From Monoplex corrugatus (Eukaryota > Mollusca > Gastropoda > Littorinimorpha > Ranellidae): a stretch of DNA of 64,000 bases. The notes beneath the pieces are model-generated. The model saw only the letters and a program-made list of their open reading frames with translations. It was not told the DNA's origin and did no database searches. How positions within the stretch are numbered: the first letter of the stretch is position 1; every line of letters starts with the position of its first letter. The translations under genes were made by a program, and so were the position numbers. The DNA lies in the NCBI GenBank assembly GCA_030674185.1, contig JAPXFY010000015.1:29595344-29659343 (forward strand), in the 5' to 3' direction. This document shows, piece by piece, positions 11,979 through 25,472 of this stretch.

Positions 11979-14900
11979 ATACACCGCAAGTACACTTACA
12001 CACAGCTATGAGGGATTAGAGCAATTCACACAAGACATTCGTCGCATGTTCAAGATTGACAAAGTCTTTTATTTTTGAACTGACCAAACACACACATATA
12101 GACAAGACAGAAGATATATAGGGTTGTTTCCAAAGCATATAGGTAACAGTAAAGGAAATAAGGGGATCAGGGAGATATTTTCAAGATGAACAAGGATGGT
12201 AAGTCTTGAGAGTCACGTAGGAGTTATCTCCATGTTGTAGAATTTCTCAAAATCCAATTTTCTTTGTGCACCGATTGAGATAGCATAGAAACAGCCACAA
12301 TGCACAAAAGTGTACGCTCAGAACATTCCCCAATAAAGGAATGCGCAAGCCTACCGTTGTACCCAGCAACTACACCTACACACAACTCTTATGGTGGAGA
12401 CAAATGCATACAACATATTGGTGTCATGTTCAAGTCTGACATAGTCTTTTATTCTTGAACTCACCATACACACACATAATAGAGAAGACAGAACATATAC
12501 GGGGTTGCTTCCCTTACGTATAGGTAACATTAAAGGAAATAAGAGGAAGCAGGGAGAATCTTTTAAGATTAACCAAGGATTGCAACTCTTGAGAGTCAAG
12601 TAGGAGTTATCTCCCATGTCGTAGATTTCCTCAAAATCCAACATAGTTTGAGGCACTCATTCACCTTGCATAGAAGCAGCCCAAACGCACAAAACTGTAA
12701 GTTCAGAATATTCCCCAATAAAGGAATATCGAAGCCTACCTTTATACACCGCAACTACACTTACACACAGCTATGAGGGATTAGAGCAATTCACACAAGA
12801 CATTCGTCGCATGTTCAAGATTGACAAAGTCTTTTATTTTTGAACTGACCAAACACACACATATAGACAAGACAGAAGATATATAGGGTTGTTTCCAAAG
12901 CATATAGGTAACAGTAAAGGAAATAAGAGGGAATCAGGGAGAATTTTTCAAGATTAACCAAGGATGGTAACTCTTGAGAGTCACGTAGGAGGTATCTCCC
13001 ATGTTGTAGAATTTCTCAAAATCCAATCTTCTTTGCGGCACAGATTCAGCTAGCATAGAAACAGCCACAAAGCACAAAAGTGTACGCTCAGAACATTCCC
13101 CAATAAAGGAATGCGCAAGCCTACCGTTATACCCAGCAACTACACCTACATACAACTATGATGGTGGAGAGAAATGCATACAACATATTGGTGTTATGTT
13201 CAAGTCTGACATAGTCTTTTATTCTTGAACTCATCCTACACACACATAATACGGAAGACAGAACATATACGGGTTGCTTCCCAGACATATAGGTAACATT
13301 AAAGGAAATAAGAGGGAAACAGGGAGAATCTTTTAAGATTAACCAAGGATTGCAACTCTTGAGAGTCAAGTAGGAGTTATCTCCCATGTCGTAGATTTCC
13401 TCAAAATCCAACATAGTTTGAGGCACTCATTCACCTAGCATAGAAGCAGCCAAAACGCACAAAACTGTAAGTTCAGAATATTCCCCAATAAAGGATTACC
13501 GAAGCCTACCTTTATACACCACAACTACACCTACACACAACTATGAGGGATTAGAGCAATTCACACAAGAATTCGTCGCATGTTCAAGATTGAGAAAGTC
13601 CTTTATTTTTGAACTGATCAAACACACACAAAGACAGAAGATATATAGGGTTGTTTCCAAAGCATATAGGTAACAGTAAAGGAAATAAGAGGAATCATGG
13701 AGATTTTTCAAGATGAACCAAGGATGGTAACTCTTGAGAGTCACGTAGGAGTTATCTCCCATGTTGTAGAATTTCTCAAAATCCAATCTTCTTTGCGGCA
13801 AGATTCAGCTAGCATAGAAACAGCCACAAAGCACAAAACTGTACTCTCAGAACATTCCCCAATAAAGGAATGCGCAAGCTACCGTTGTACCCAGCAACTA
13901 CACCTACACACAACTTGATGGTGGAGAGAAATGCATACAACATATTGGTGTCATGTTCAAGACTGACATAGTCTTTTATTCTTGAACTCACCATACACAC
14001 ACATAATACGGAAGACAGAACATATACGGGTTGCTTCCCAGACATATAGGTAACATTAAAGGAAATAAGAGGGAAAAGGGAGAATCTTTTACATTAACCA
14101 AGGATTGCAACTCTTGAGAGTCAAGTAGGAGTTATCTCCCATGTCGTAGATTTCCTCAAATCCAACATAGTTTGAGGCACTCATTCACCTAGCATAGAAG
14201 CAGCCCAAACGCACAAAACTGTAAGTTCAGAATATTCCCCAATAAAGGAATATCGAAGCCTACCTTTATACACCGCAACTACACTTACACACAGCTATGC
14301 ATGATTAGAGCAATTCACACAAGACATTCGTCGCATGTTCAAGATTGACAAGTCTTTTCTTTTTGAACTGACCAAACACACACATATAGACAAGACAGAA
14401 GATATATAGGGTTGTTTCCAAAGCATATAGGTAACAGTAAAGGAAATAAGAGGGAATCAGGGAGATTTTTCAAGATGAACCAAGGATGGTAACTCTTGAG
14501 AGTCACGTAGGAGTTATCTCCCATGTTGTAGAATTTCTCAAAATCCAATCTTCTTTGCGGCACAGATTCAGCTAGCATAGAAACAGCCACAAAGCACAAA
14601 ACTGTACGCTCAGAACATTCCCCAATAAAGGAATGCGCAAGCCTACCGTTGTACCCAGCAACTACACCTACACACAACTATGATGGTGGAGAGAAATGCA
14701 TACAACATATTGGTGTCATGTTCAAGTCTGACATTAGTCTTTTATTCTTGAACTCATCCATACACACACATAATACGGAAGACAGAACATATACGGGTTG
14801 CTTCCCAGACATATAGGTAACATTAAAGGAAATAAGAGGGAAGACAGGGAGAATCTTTTAAGATTAACCAAGGATTGCAACTCTTGAGAGTCAGTAGGAG

Positions 14901-17900
14901 TTATCTCCCATGTCGTAGATTTCCTCAAAATCCAACATAGTTTAAGGCACTCATTCACCTAGCATAGAAGCAGCCAAAACGCACAAAACTGTAAGTTCAG
15001 AATATTCCCCAATAAAGGAATACCGAAGCCTACCTTTATACACCGCAACTACACCTACACACAACTATGAGGGATTAGAGCAATTCACACAAGACATTCG
15101 TCGCATGTTCAAGATTGACAAAGTCTTTTATTTTTGAACTGACCAAACACACACATATAGACAAGACAGAAGATATATAGGGTTGTTTCCAAAGCATATA
15201 GGTAACAGTAAAGGAAATAAGAGGGAATCAGGAGATTTTTTCAAGATGAACCAAGGATGGTAACTCTTGAGAGTCACGTAGGAGTTATCTCCCATGTTGT
15301 AAATTTCTCAAAATCCAATCTTCTTTGCGGCACAGATTCAGCTAGCATAGAAACAGCCACAAAGCACAAAACTGTACGCTCAGAACATTCCCCAATAAAG
15401 GAATGCGCAAGCGTACCGTTGTACCCAGCAACTACACCTACACACAACTATGATGGTGGAGAGAAATGCATACAACATATTGGTGTCATGTTCAAGACTG
15501 ACATAGTCTTTTATTCTTGAACTCACCATACACACACATAATAGGAAGACAGAACATATACGGGGTTGCTTCCCAGACATATAGGTAACATTAAAGGAAA
15601 TAAGAGGGAAAAGGGAGAATCTTTTAAGATTAACCAAGGATTGCAACTCTTGAGAGTCAAGTAGGAGTTATCTCCCATGTCGTAGATTTCCTCAAAATCC
15701 AACATAGTTTGAGGCACTCATTCACCTAGCATAGAAGCAGCCCAAACGCACAAAACTGTAAGTTCAGAATATTCCCCAATAAAGGAATATACCGAAGCCT
15801 ACCTTTATACACCGCAACTACACTACACACAACTATGAGGGATTAGAGCAATTCACACAAGACATTCGTCGCATGTTCAAGATTGACAAGTCTTTTCTTT
15901 TTGAACTGACCAAACACACACATATAGACAAGACAGAAGATATATAGGGTTGTTTCCAAAGCATATAGGTAACAGTAAAGGAAATAAGAGGGAATCAGGG
16001 AGAATTTTTCAAGATGAACCAAGGATGGTAACTCTTGAGAGTCACGTAGGAGTTATCTCCCATGTTGTAGAATTTCTCAAAATCCAATCTTCTTTGCGGC
16101 ACAGATTCAGCTAGCATAGAAACAGCCACAAAGCACAAAACTGTAGCTCAGAACATTCCCCAATAAAGGAATGCGCAAGCCTACCGTTATACCCAGCAAC
16201 TACACCTACACACAACTATGATGGTGGTAGAGAAATGCATACAACATATTGGTGTCATGTTCAAGTCTGACATAGTCTTTTATTCTTGAACTCACCTACA
16301 CACACATAATACGGAAGACAGAACATATACAGGGTGCTTCCAGACATATAGGTAACATTAAAGGAAATAAGAGGGAAGAAGGGAGAATCTTTTAAGATTA
16401 ACCAAGGATTGCAACTCTTGAGAGTCACGTAGGAGTTATCTCCCATGTGTAGATTTCCTCAAAATCCAACATAGTTTGAGGCACTCATTCACCTAGCATA
16501 GAAGCAGCCAAAACGCACAAAACTGTAAGTTCAGAATATTCCCCAATAAAGGAATACGAAGCCTACCTTTATACACCGCAACTACACTACACACAACTAT
16601 GAGGGGATTAGAGCAATCACACAAGACATATTGTCGCATGTTCAAGATTGACAAGTCTTTTATTTTTGAACTGACCAAACACACACATAAGACAGAAGAA
16701 TATATAGGGTTGTTTCCAAAGCATATAGGTAACAGTAAAGGAAATAAGAGGGAATCAGGGAGATTTTTCAAGATGAACCAAGGATGGTAACTCTTGAGAG
16801 TCACGTAGGAGTTATCTCCCATGTTGTAGAATTTCTCAAAATCCAATCTTCTTTGCGGCACAGATTCAGCTAGCATAGAAACAGCCACAAAGCACAAAAC
16901 TGTACGCTCAGAACATTCCCCAATAAAGGAATGCCAAGCTACCGTTGTACCCAGCAACTACACCTACACACAACTATGATGGTGGAGAGAAATGCATACA
17001 ACATATTGGTGTCATGTTCAAGACTGACATAGTCTTTTATTCTTGAACTCACCATACACACACATAATACGGAAGACAGAACATATACGGGTTGCTTCCA
17101 GACATATAGGTAACATTAAAGGAAATAAGAGGGAAACAGGGAGAATCTTTTAAGATTAACCAAGGATTGCAACTCTTGAGAGTCAAGTAGGAGTTATCTC
17201 CCATGTCGTAGATTTCCTCAAAATCCAACATAGTTTGAGGCACTCATTCACCTAGCATAGAAGCAGCCAAAACGCACAAAACTGTAAGTTCAGAATATTC
17301 CCCAATAAAGGAATACGAAGCCTACCTTTATACACCGCAACTACACCTACACACAACTATGAGGATTAGAGAATTCACACAAGACATTCGTCGCATGTTC
17401 AAGATTGACAAAGTCTTTTATTTTTGAACTGACCAAACACACACATATAGACAGACAGAAGATATATAGGGTTGTTTCCAAGCATATAGGTAACAGTAAA
17501 GGAAATAAGAGGGAATCAGGGAGAATTTTTCAAGATGAACCAAGGATGGTAACTCTTGAGAGTCACGTAGGAGTTATCTCCCATGTTGTAGAATTTCTCA
17601 AAATCCAATCTTCTTTGCGGCACAGATTCAGCTAGCATAGAAACAGCCACAAAGCACAAAACTGTACGCTCAGAACATTCCCCAATAAAGGAATGCGCAA
17701 GCCTACCGTTGTACCAGCAACTACACCTACACACAACTATGATGGTGGAGAGAAATGCATACAACATATTGGTGTCATGTTCAAGACTGACATAGTCTTT
17801 TATTCTTGAACTCACCATACACACACATAATACGGAAGACAGAACATATACGGGGTTGCTTCCCAGACATATAGGTAACATTAAAGGAAATAAGAGGGAA

Positions 17901-20900
17901 GAAGGGAGAATCTTTTAAGATTAACCAAGGATTGCAACTCTTGAGAGTCAGTAGGAGTTATCTCCCATGTCGTAGATTTCCTCAAAATCCAACATAGTTT
18001 GAGGCACTCATTCACCTAGCATAGAAGCAGCCAAACGCACAAAACTGTAAGTTCAGAATATTCCCCAATAAAGGAATACCGAAGCCTACCTTTATACACC
18101 GCAACTACACCTACACACACTATGAGGATTAGAGCAATTCACACAAGACATTCGTGCATGTTCAAGATTGACAAAGTCTTTTTTTTTGAACTGACCAAAC
18201 ACACACATATAGACAAGACAGAAGATATATATAGGGTTGTTTCCAAAGCATATAGGTAACAGTAAAGGAAATAAGAGGGAATCAGGGAGAATTTTTCAAG
18301 ATGAACCAAGGAATGATAACTCTTGAGAGTCACGTAGGAGTTATCTCCCATGTTGTAGAATTTCTCATTATCCAATCTTCTTTGCGGCACAGATTCAGCT
18401 AGCATAGAAACAGCCACAAAGCACAAAACTGTACGCTCAGAACATTCCCCAATAAAGGAATGCGCAAGCCTACCGTTATACCCAGCAACTACACCTACAC
18501 ACAACTCTGATGGTGGAGACAAATGCATACAACATATTGGTGTTATGTTCAAGTCTGACATAGTCTTTTATTCTTGAACTCATCCTACACACACATAATA
18601 CGGATGACAGAACATATACAGGGTTGCTTCCAAGGCATATAGGTAACATTAAAGGAAATAAGAGGGAAACAGGGAGAATCTTTTAAGATTAACCAAGGAT
18701 TGCAACTCTTGAGAGTCAAGTAGGAGTTATCTCCCATGTTGTAGATTTCCTCAAAATCCAACATAGTTTGAGGCACTCATTCACCTAGCATAGAAGCAGC
18801 CAAAACGCACAAAACTGTAAGTTCAGAATATTCCCCAATAAAGGAATACCGAAGCCTACCTTTATACACCGCAACTACACCTACACACAACTATGAGGGA
18901 TTAGAGCAATTCACACAAGACATATGTCGCATGTTCAAGATTGAGAAAGTCTTTTATTTTTTAACTGACCAAACACACACAGAAGACAGAAGATATATAG
19001 GGTGGTTTCCAAAGCATATAGGTAATAGTAAAGGAAATAAGAGTGAATCATGGAGATTTTTTCAAGATGAACCAAGGATGGTAACTCTTGAGAGTCACGT
19101 AGGAGTTATCTCCCATGTTGTAGAATTTCTGAAAATCCAATCTTCTTTGCGGCACAGATTCAGCTAGCATAGAAACAGCCACAAAGCACAAAACTGTACG
19201 CTTAGAACATTCCCCAATAAAGGAATGCCCAAGCGTACCGTTGTACCCAGCAACTACACTTACACACAACTATGATGGTGGAGAGAAATGCATACAACAT
19301 ATTGGTGTCATGTTCAAGACTGACATAGTCTTTTATTCTTGAACTCACCATACACACACATAATACGGAAGACAGAACATATACGGGGTTGCTTCCCAGA
19401 CATATAGGTAACATTAAAGGAAATAAGAGGGAAACAGGGAGAATCTTTTAAGATTAACCAAGGATTGCAACTCTTGAGAGTCACGTAGGAGTTATCTCCC
19501 ATATCGTAGATTTCCTCAAAATACAATATAGTTTGATGCACTCATTCACCTAGCATACAAGCAGCCAAAACGCACATAACTATAAGTTCAGAATATTCCC
19601 CAATAAAGAAATACCGAAGCCTACCTTTATACATCGGAACTACTCCTACACACAACTCTGAGGGATTAGAGCAATTCACACAAGACATTCGTCGCATGTT
19701 CAAGATTGACAGTCTTTTCTTTTTGAACTGACCAAACACACACATATAGACAAGACAGAAGATATATAGGGTTGTTTCCAAAGCATATAGGTAACAGTAA
19801 AGGAAATAAGAGGGAATCAGGGAGAATTTTTCTAGATTAACCAAGAATTGTAACTCTTGAGATCACGTAGGAGTTATCTCCCATGTTGTAGAATTTCTGA
19901 AAATCCAATCTTCTTTGCGGCACAGATTCAGCTAGCATAGAAACAGCCACAAAGCACAAAACTGTAGGCTCAGAACATTCCCCAATAAAGGAATGCGCAA
20001 GCCTACCGTTGTACCCAGCAACTACACCTACACACAACTCTGATGGTGGAGAGAAATGCATACAACATATTGGTGTCATGTTCAAGTCTGACATAGTCTT
20101 TTATTCTTGAACTCATCCTACACACACATAATACGGATGACAGAACATAGACAGGGTTGCTTCCAAGCATATAGGTAACATTAAAGGAAATAAGAGGGAA
20201 ACAGGGAGAATCTTTTAAGATTAACCAAGGACTGCAACTCTTGAGAGTCATGTAGGAGTTATCTCCCATATCGTAGATTTCCTCAAAATCCAACATAGTT
20301 TGAGGCACTCATTCACCTAGCATAGAAGCAGCCAAAACGCACAAAACTGTAAGTTCATAATATTCCCCAATAAAGGAATATCGAAGCCTACCTTTATACA
20401 CCGCAACTACACTTACACACAGCTATGAGATATTAGAGCAATTCACACAAGACATTCGTCGCATGTTCAAGATTGACAAAGTCTTTTATTTTTGAACTGA
20501 CGAAACACACACATATAGACAAGAGAGAAAATATATAGGATTGTTTCCAAAGCATATAGGTAACAGTAAAGGAAATAAGAGGGAATCAGGGAGAATTTTT
20601 CAAGATTAACCAAGGATTGTAACTCTTGAGATCACGTAGGAGTTATCTCCCAAGTTGTAGAATTTCTCAAAATCCAATCTTCTTTGCGGCACAGATTCAG
20701 CTAGCATAGAAACAGCCACAAAGCACAAAACTGTACGCTCAGAACATTCCCCAATAAAGGAATGTGCAAGCCTACCGTTATAACCCAGCAACTACACTAC
20801 ACACAACTATGATGGTGGAGAGAAATGCATACAACATATTGGTGTCATGTTCAAGTCTGACATAGTCTTTTATTCTTGAACTCACCATGCACACACATAA

Positions 20901-22010
20901 TACGGAAGACAGAACATATACAGGGTTGCTTCCAAGGCATATAGGTAACATTAAAGGAAATAAGAGGGAAACAGGGAGAATCTTTTAAGATTAACCAAGG
21001 ACTGCAACTCTTGAGAGTCACGTAGGAGTTATCTCCCATGACGTAGATTTCCTCAAAATCCAACATAGTTTGAGGCACTCATTCACCTAGCATAGAAGCA
21101 GCCAAAACGCACAAAACTCTAAGTTCAGAATATTCCCCAATAAAAAAAAATACCGAAGCCTACCTTTATACATCGGAACTACACCTACACACAACTATGA
21201 GGGATTAGAGAAATTCACACAAGACATTCGTCGCATATTCAAGATTGACAGTCTTTTATTTTTGAACTGACCAAACACACACAAATAGACAATACAGAAG
21301 ATATATAGGGTTGTTTCCAAAGCATATAGGTAACAGTAAAGGAAACAAGAGGGAATCAGGGAGAATTTTTCTAGATTAACCAAGGATGGTAACTCTTGAG
21401 AGTCAAGTAGGAGTTATCTTCCATGTTGTAAAATTTCTCAAAATCCAATCTTCTTTGCGGCACAGATTCAGCTAGCATAGAAAACAGCCACAAAGCACAA
21501 AACTGTAGGCTCAGAACATTCCCCAATAAAGGAATGCCCAAGCCTACCTTTCTACCCAGCAACTACACCTACACACAACTATGACGGTGGAGAGAAATGC
21601 ACACAACATATTGGTGTCATGTTCAAAACTGACATAGTCTTTTATTCTTGAACTCACCATACACAGAACATATACACAGAATATATAAGGAAGACAGAAC
21701 ATATACAGGGTTGCTTCCAAGGCACATAGGTAACATTAAAGGAAATAAGAGGGAAGCAGGGAGAATCTTTTAAGATTAACCAAGGATTGCTACTCTTGAG
21801 AGTCACCTAGGAGTTATCTCCCATGTCGTAGATTTCCTCAAATTTCAACATAGTTAGAGGCACTCATTCACCTAGCATAGAAGCAGCCAAAACGCACAAA
21901 ACTGTAAGTTCAGAATATTCCCCAATAATGGAATACCGAAGCCTACCTTTATACACCGCAATTACACCTACACACAACTATGAGGGATTAGAGAAATTCA
22001 CACAAGACAT
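11979..22010 (+). repeat. 385-bp satellite in ~770-bp dimeric higher-order units
   Basis: Two related monomers alternate. One carries CGAAGCCTACCTTTATACA, the other GCAAGCCTACCGTTGTACC. The shared word AAGCCTACC falls at 12732, 13117 and 13502, giving 385-bp monomers. The dimer mark CAATTCACACAAGACATTCG recurs at about 12023, 12787, 13561, 14311, 15081, 15849, 16612, 17371, 18137, 18907, 19671, 20437, 21211 and 21991, i.e. every 750-780 bp, so about 13 dimers. Each monomer contains ACTCTTGAGAGT, a small near-palindrome. Long minus-strand open stretches occur but are broken by indels in most copies. I do not recognise the family. Confidence 0.93.
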
Positions 22011-25000
22011 TCATCGCATGTTCAAGATTGACATATTCATAAAGTGCAAAACTGTAACCTCAGAACATTCCTCAATAAAGGAATGCAGAAGACCACTTTA
22101 TACATCGCAAGTACACCTACACACAACTATGAGGGAGGTGAGAAATGCAATAAACATATTGGTCTCATCTTCAAGATTGACATAGTCTTTTATTTTTGAA
22201 CTGACCAAACACACACATATAGACAAGACAGAAGATTGTTTCCAAAGCATAGAGGTAACAGTAAAGGAAATAAGAGGGAAGCAGGGAGAATTTTTCAAGA
22301 TTAACCAAGGATTGTAACTCTTGAGAGTCACATAGGTGTTATCTCCCATGTTGTAGAATTGTTCAAAATCCAATCTTCTTTGCGGCACCGATTCAGTTAG
22401 CATAGAAACAGCCACAAAGCACAAAACTGTACGCTCAGAACAATCCCCAATAAAGGAAAGCCCAAGCCTACCTTTCTACCCAGCAACTACACCTACACAC
22501 AACTATGATGGTGGAGAGAAATGCACACAACATATTGGTGTCATGTTCAAGACTGACATAGTCTTTTATTCTTGAACTCACCTTACACACACATAATACG
22601 GAAGCAACATATACAGGGTTGCTTCCAGAGGACATAGGTAACATGAAAGGAAATAAGAGGGAAGCAGGGAGAATTTTACAGATTAACCAAGGATTATAAC
22701 TCTTGAGAGTAACGTAAGAGTTATCTTCCATGTAGAATTTCACAAAATCCAACATAGTTTGCGCTACCCATTCAGCTAGCATAGGAGCAGCCACAAAGCA
22801 CAAAACTGTAATCGCAGAACATTCTCCAGAAAGGAATGGCCGAGAATAACCTTAAACCCTGCTATACACCTAACACACAACAATGAGGGAGGAGAGAATT
22901 TCACACAACATATTGGTCTCATGTTCAAGATTGACATAATCTTTTATTCTTGAACTGACGAAACACACACACATAGACAAGACGGAACATATACATGGTT
23001 GCTGCCATGGCATGAGTTATCTTCCATGTTGTAGAATTTCTCAAAATCCAACATAGTTTGCGCTACCCATTCAGCGAGCATTGCAGCAGCAACAAAACAC
23101 AAAACTGTAAGCTCAAACCATTACGCCGAAATTAATGGCCAAGACATCCTTCTACCCTGCAACTACACCTGCACAAAACTATGAGGTAGGAGAAAAATTC
23201 ACACAACATATCGGTCTCATGTTCAAGATTGACATAGTCTTTTATTCTTGAACTGACCAAACACACATACACAAGACAGAACATATACAGGGTTGCTTTC
23301 AAGACATATAGGTAATACTAAAGGAATTAAGAGGGAAGCAGGGAGAATTTTAAAGATTAACCAAGGATTATACTCTTGAAAGTCACGTAGCAGTTATCTT
23401 CCATATTATAGAATTTCTCAAAATCCAACGTAGATTCAGCTATCCATTCAGCTAGCATAGAAGCAGCCACAAAACACAACACTGTAAGCTGAGAACATAC
23501 TTCAGAAAGGAATGGCCGAGAATACCCTTATACCCTGCAATAAACCTACACACAACTATGAGGGAGGAGAGAAATACACACAACATATTGGTCATGTTCA
23601 AGATTGACATAGTCTTTCATTCTTGAACTGACCAAACACACACACAGAACATATACAGGGTTGCTTTCAAGGCACATAGGTAACATGAAAGGAAATAAGA
23701 GGGAAGCAGGGAGAATTTTACAGATTAACCAAGGATTATAACTCTTGAGAGTAACGTAAGAGTTATCTTCCATGTAGAATTTCACAAAATCCAACATAGT
23801 TTGCGCTACCCATTCAGCTAGCATAGGAGCAGCCACAAAGCACAAAAATGTGAGCACAGAACATTCTCCAGAAAGGAATGGCCGAGAATACCCTTAAACC
23901 CTGCAATACACCTACACACAACAATGAGGGAGGAGAGAAATTCACACAACATATTGGTCTCATGTTCAAGATTGACATAGTCTTTTATTCTTGAATTGAC
24001 GAAACACCCACACATAGACAAGACAGAAACTATACAGGGTTGCTGCCAAGGCGTATAGGCAACAAGAAAGGAAATAAGAGGGAAGCGGGTAGCATTTTAA
24101 AGATTAACTAAGGATTATAACTCCTGAGAGTCAAATAGGAGTTATTTTCATGTTGTAGAATTTCTCAAAATCCAGCATAGTTTGCGCTATTCATTCAGCG
24201 AACATTGCAGCAGCAACAAAGCACAAAACTGTAAGCTCAAAGCATTACGCCTAAATTAATGGCCGAGCCACCCTTCTACCCTGCAACTCCACCAACAGAC
24301 AACTATGAGGGAGGAGAGAAATTTACACAACATATCTTCCATGTTGTAGAATTTCTGAAAATCCAAAATAGTTTCAGCTATCCATTGATCTAGCATAGAA
24401 GCAGCCATAAAGCACAACACTGTAAGCTGAGAACATACTCCAGAAAGGAATGGCCGAGAATACCCTTATACCCTGCAATACACCTACACACAACTGTGAG
24501 CGAGGAGAGAAATACACACAACATATTGGTCTCATGTTCAAGATTGACATAATCTTTTATTCTTGAACTGACCAAACACACACACATAGACAAGACAAAA
24601 CATATACAAAGTTGCTTTCAAGGCACATAGGTAACATGAAAGGAAATAAGAGGGAAGCAGGAGAATTTTACAGATTAACCAAGGATTATAACTCTTGAGA
24701 GTCACGTAGGAGTTACCTTCCATGTAGAATTTCTCAAAATCCAACATAGTTTGCGCTACCCATTCCTCAAAATCCAACATAGTTTGCGCTACCCATTCAG
24801 CTAGCATAGGAGCAGCCACAAAGCAAAAAACTGTAAGCACAGAACATTCTCCAGAAAGGAATGGCCGAGAATACCCTTATACCCTGCTATACACCTGCAC
24901 ACCGCAATGAGGGAGGAGAGAAATTCACACAACATATTGGTCTCATGTGCAAGATTGACATAGTCTTTTATTCTTGAACTGACGAAACACACATACATAG

Positions 25001-25472
25001 ACAAGACAGAGCATATACATGGTTGCTGCCAGGCATGAGTTATCTTCCATGTTGTAAAATTTCTCAAAATCCAACATAGGTTGCGCTACCCATTCAGTGA
25101 GCATTGCAGCAGCAACAAAGCACAAAACTGTAAACTCAAACCATTACGCCGAAATTAATGGCCAAGCCACCCTTCTACCCTGCAACTACACCTGCACAAA
25201 ACTATTAGATAGGAGAGAAATTCACACAACATATTGGTCTCATGTTCAAGATTGACATAGTCTTTTATTCTTGAACTGACCACACACACACACATAGACA
25301 ATACAGAATATATACAGGGTTGCTTCCAAAGCATATAGGTAACACGAAAGGAAGTAAGAGGGATGCAGGGAGAATTTTAAAGATTAACCAAGGATTATAA
25401 CTCTTTAGAGTCACGTAGGAGTTATCTTCCCTGTTGTAGAATTTCTAAAAATCCAACATAAGTCGTGCTCCC
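22010..25472 (+). repeat. Older, diverged monomeric part of the same satellite
   Basis: Monomers of the same family but more divergent, with GGAATGGCCGAGAATACCC and TTTGCGCTACCCATTCAGC variants not found in the dimers. Two monomers, at about 22860-23200 and 24880-25200, share the same ~100-bp internal deletion (GGTTGCTGCC..GGCATGAGTTATC). This suggests an older ~2.0-kb higher-order duplication. The array ends abruptly at about 25472 inside a monomer. Confidence 0.88.

Noticed and set aside
11979..25472. CRISPR-like array of regularly spaced repeats
   Set aside because: Repeats are contiguous 385-bp satellite monomers without unique spacers, in animal DNA.
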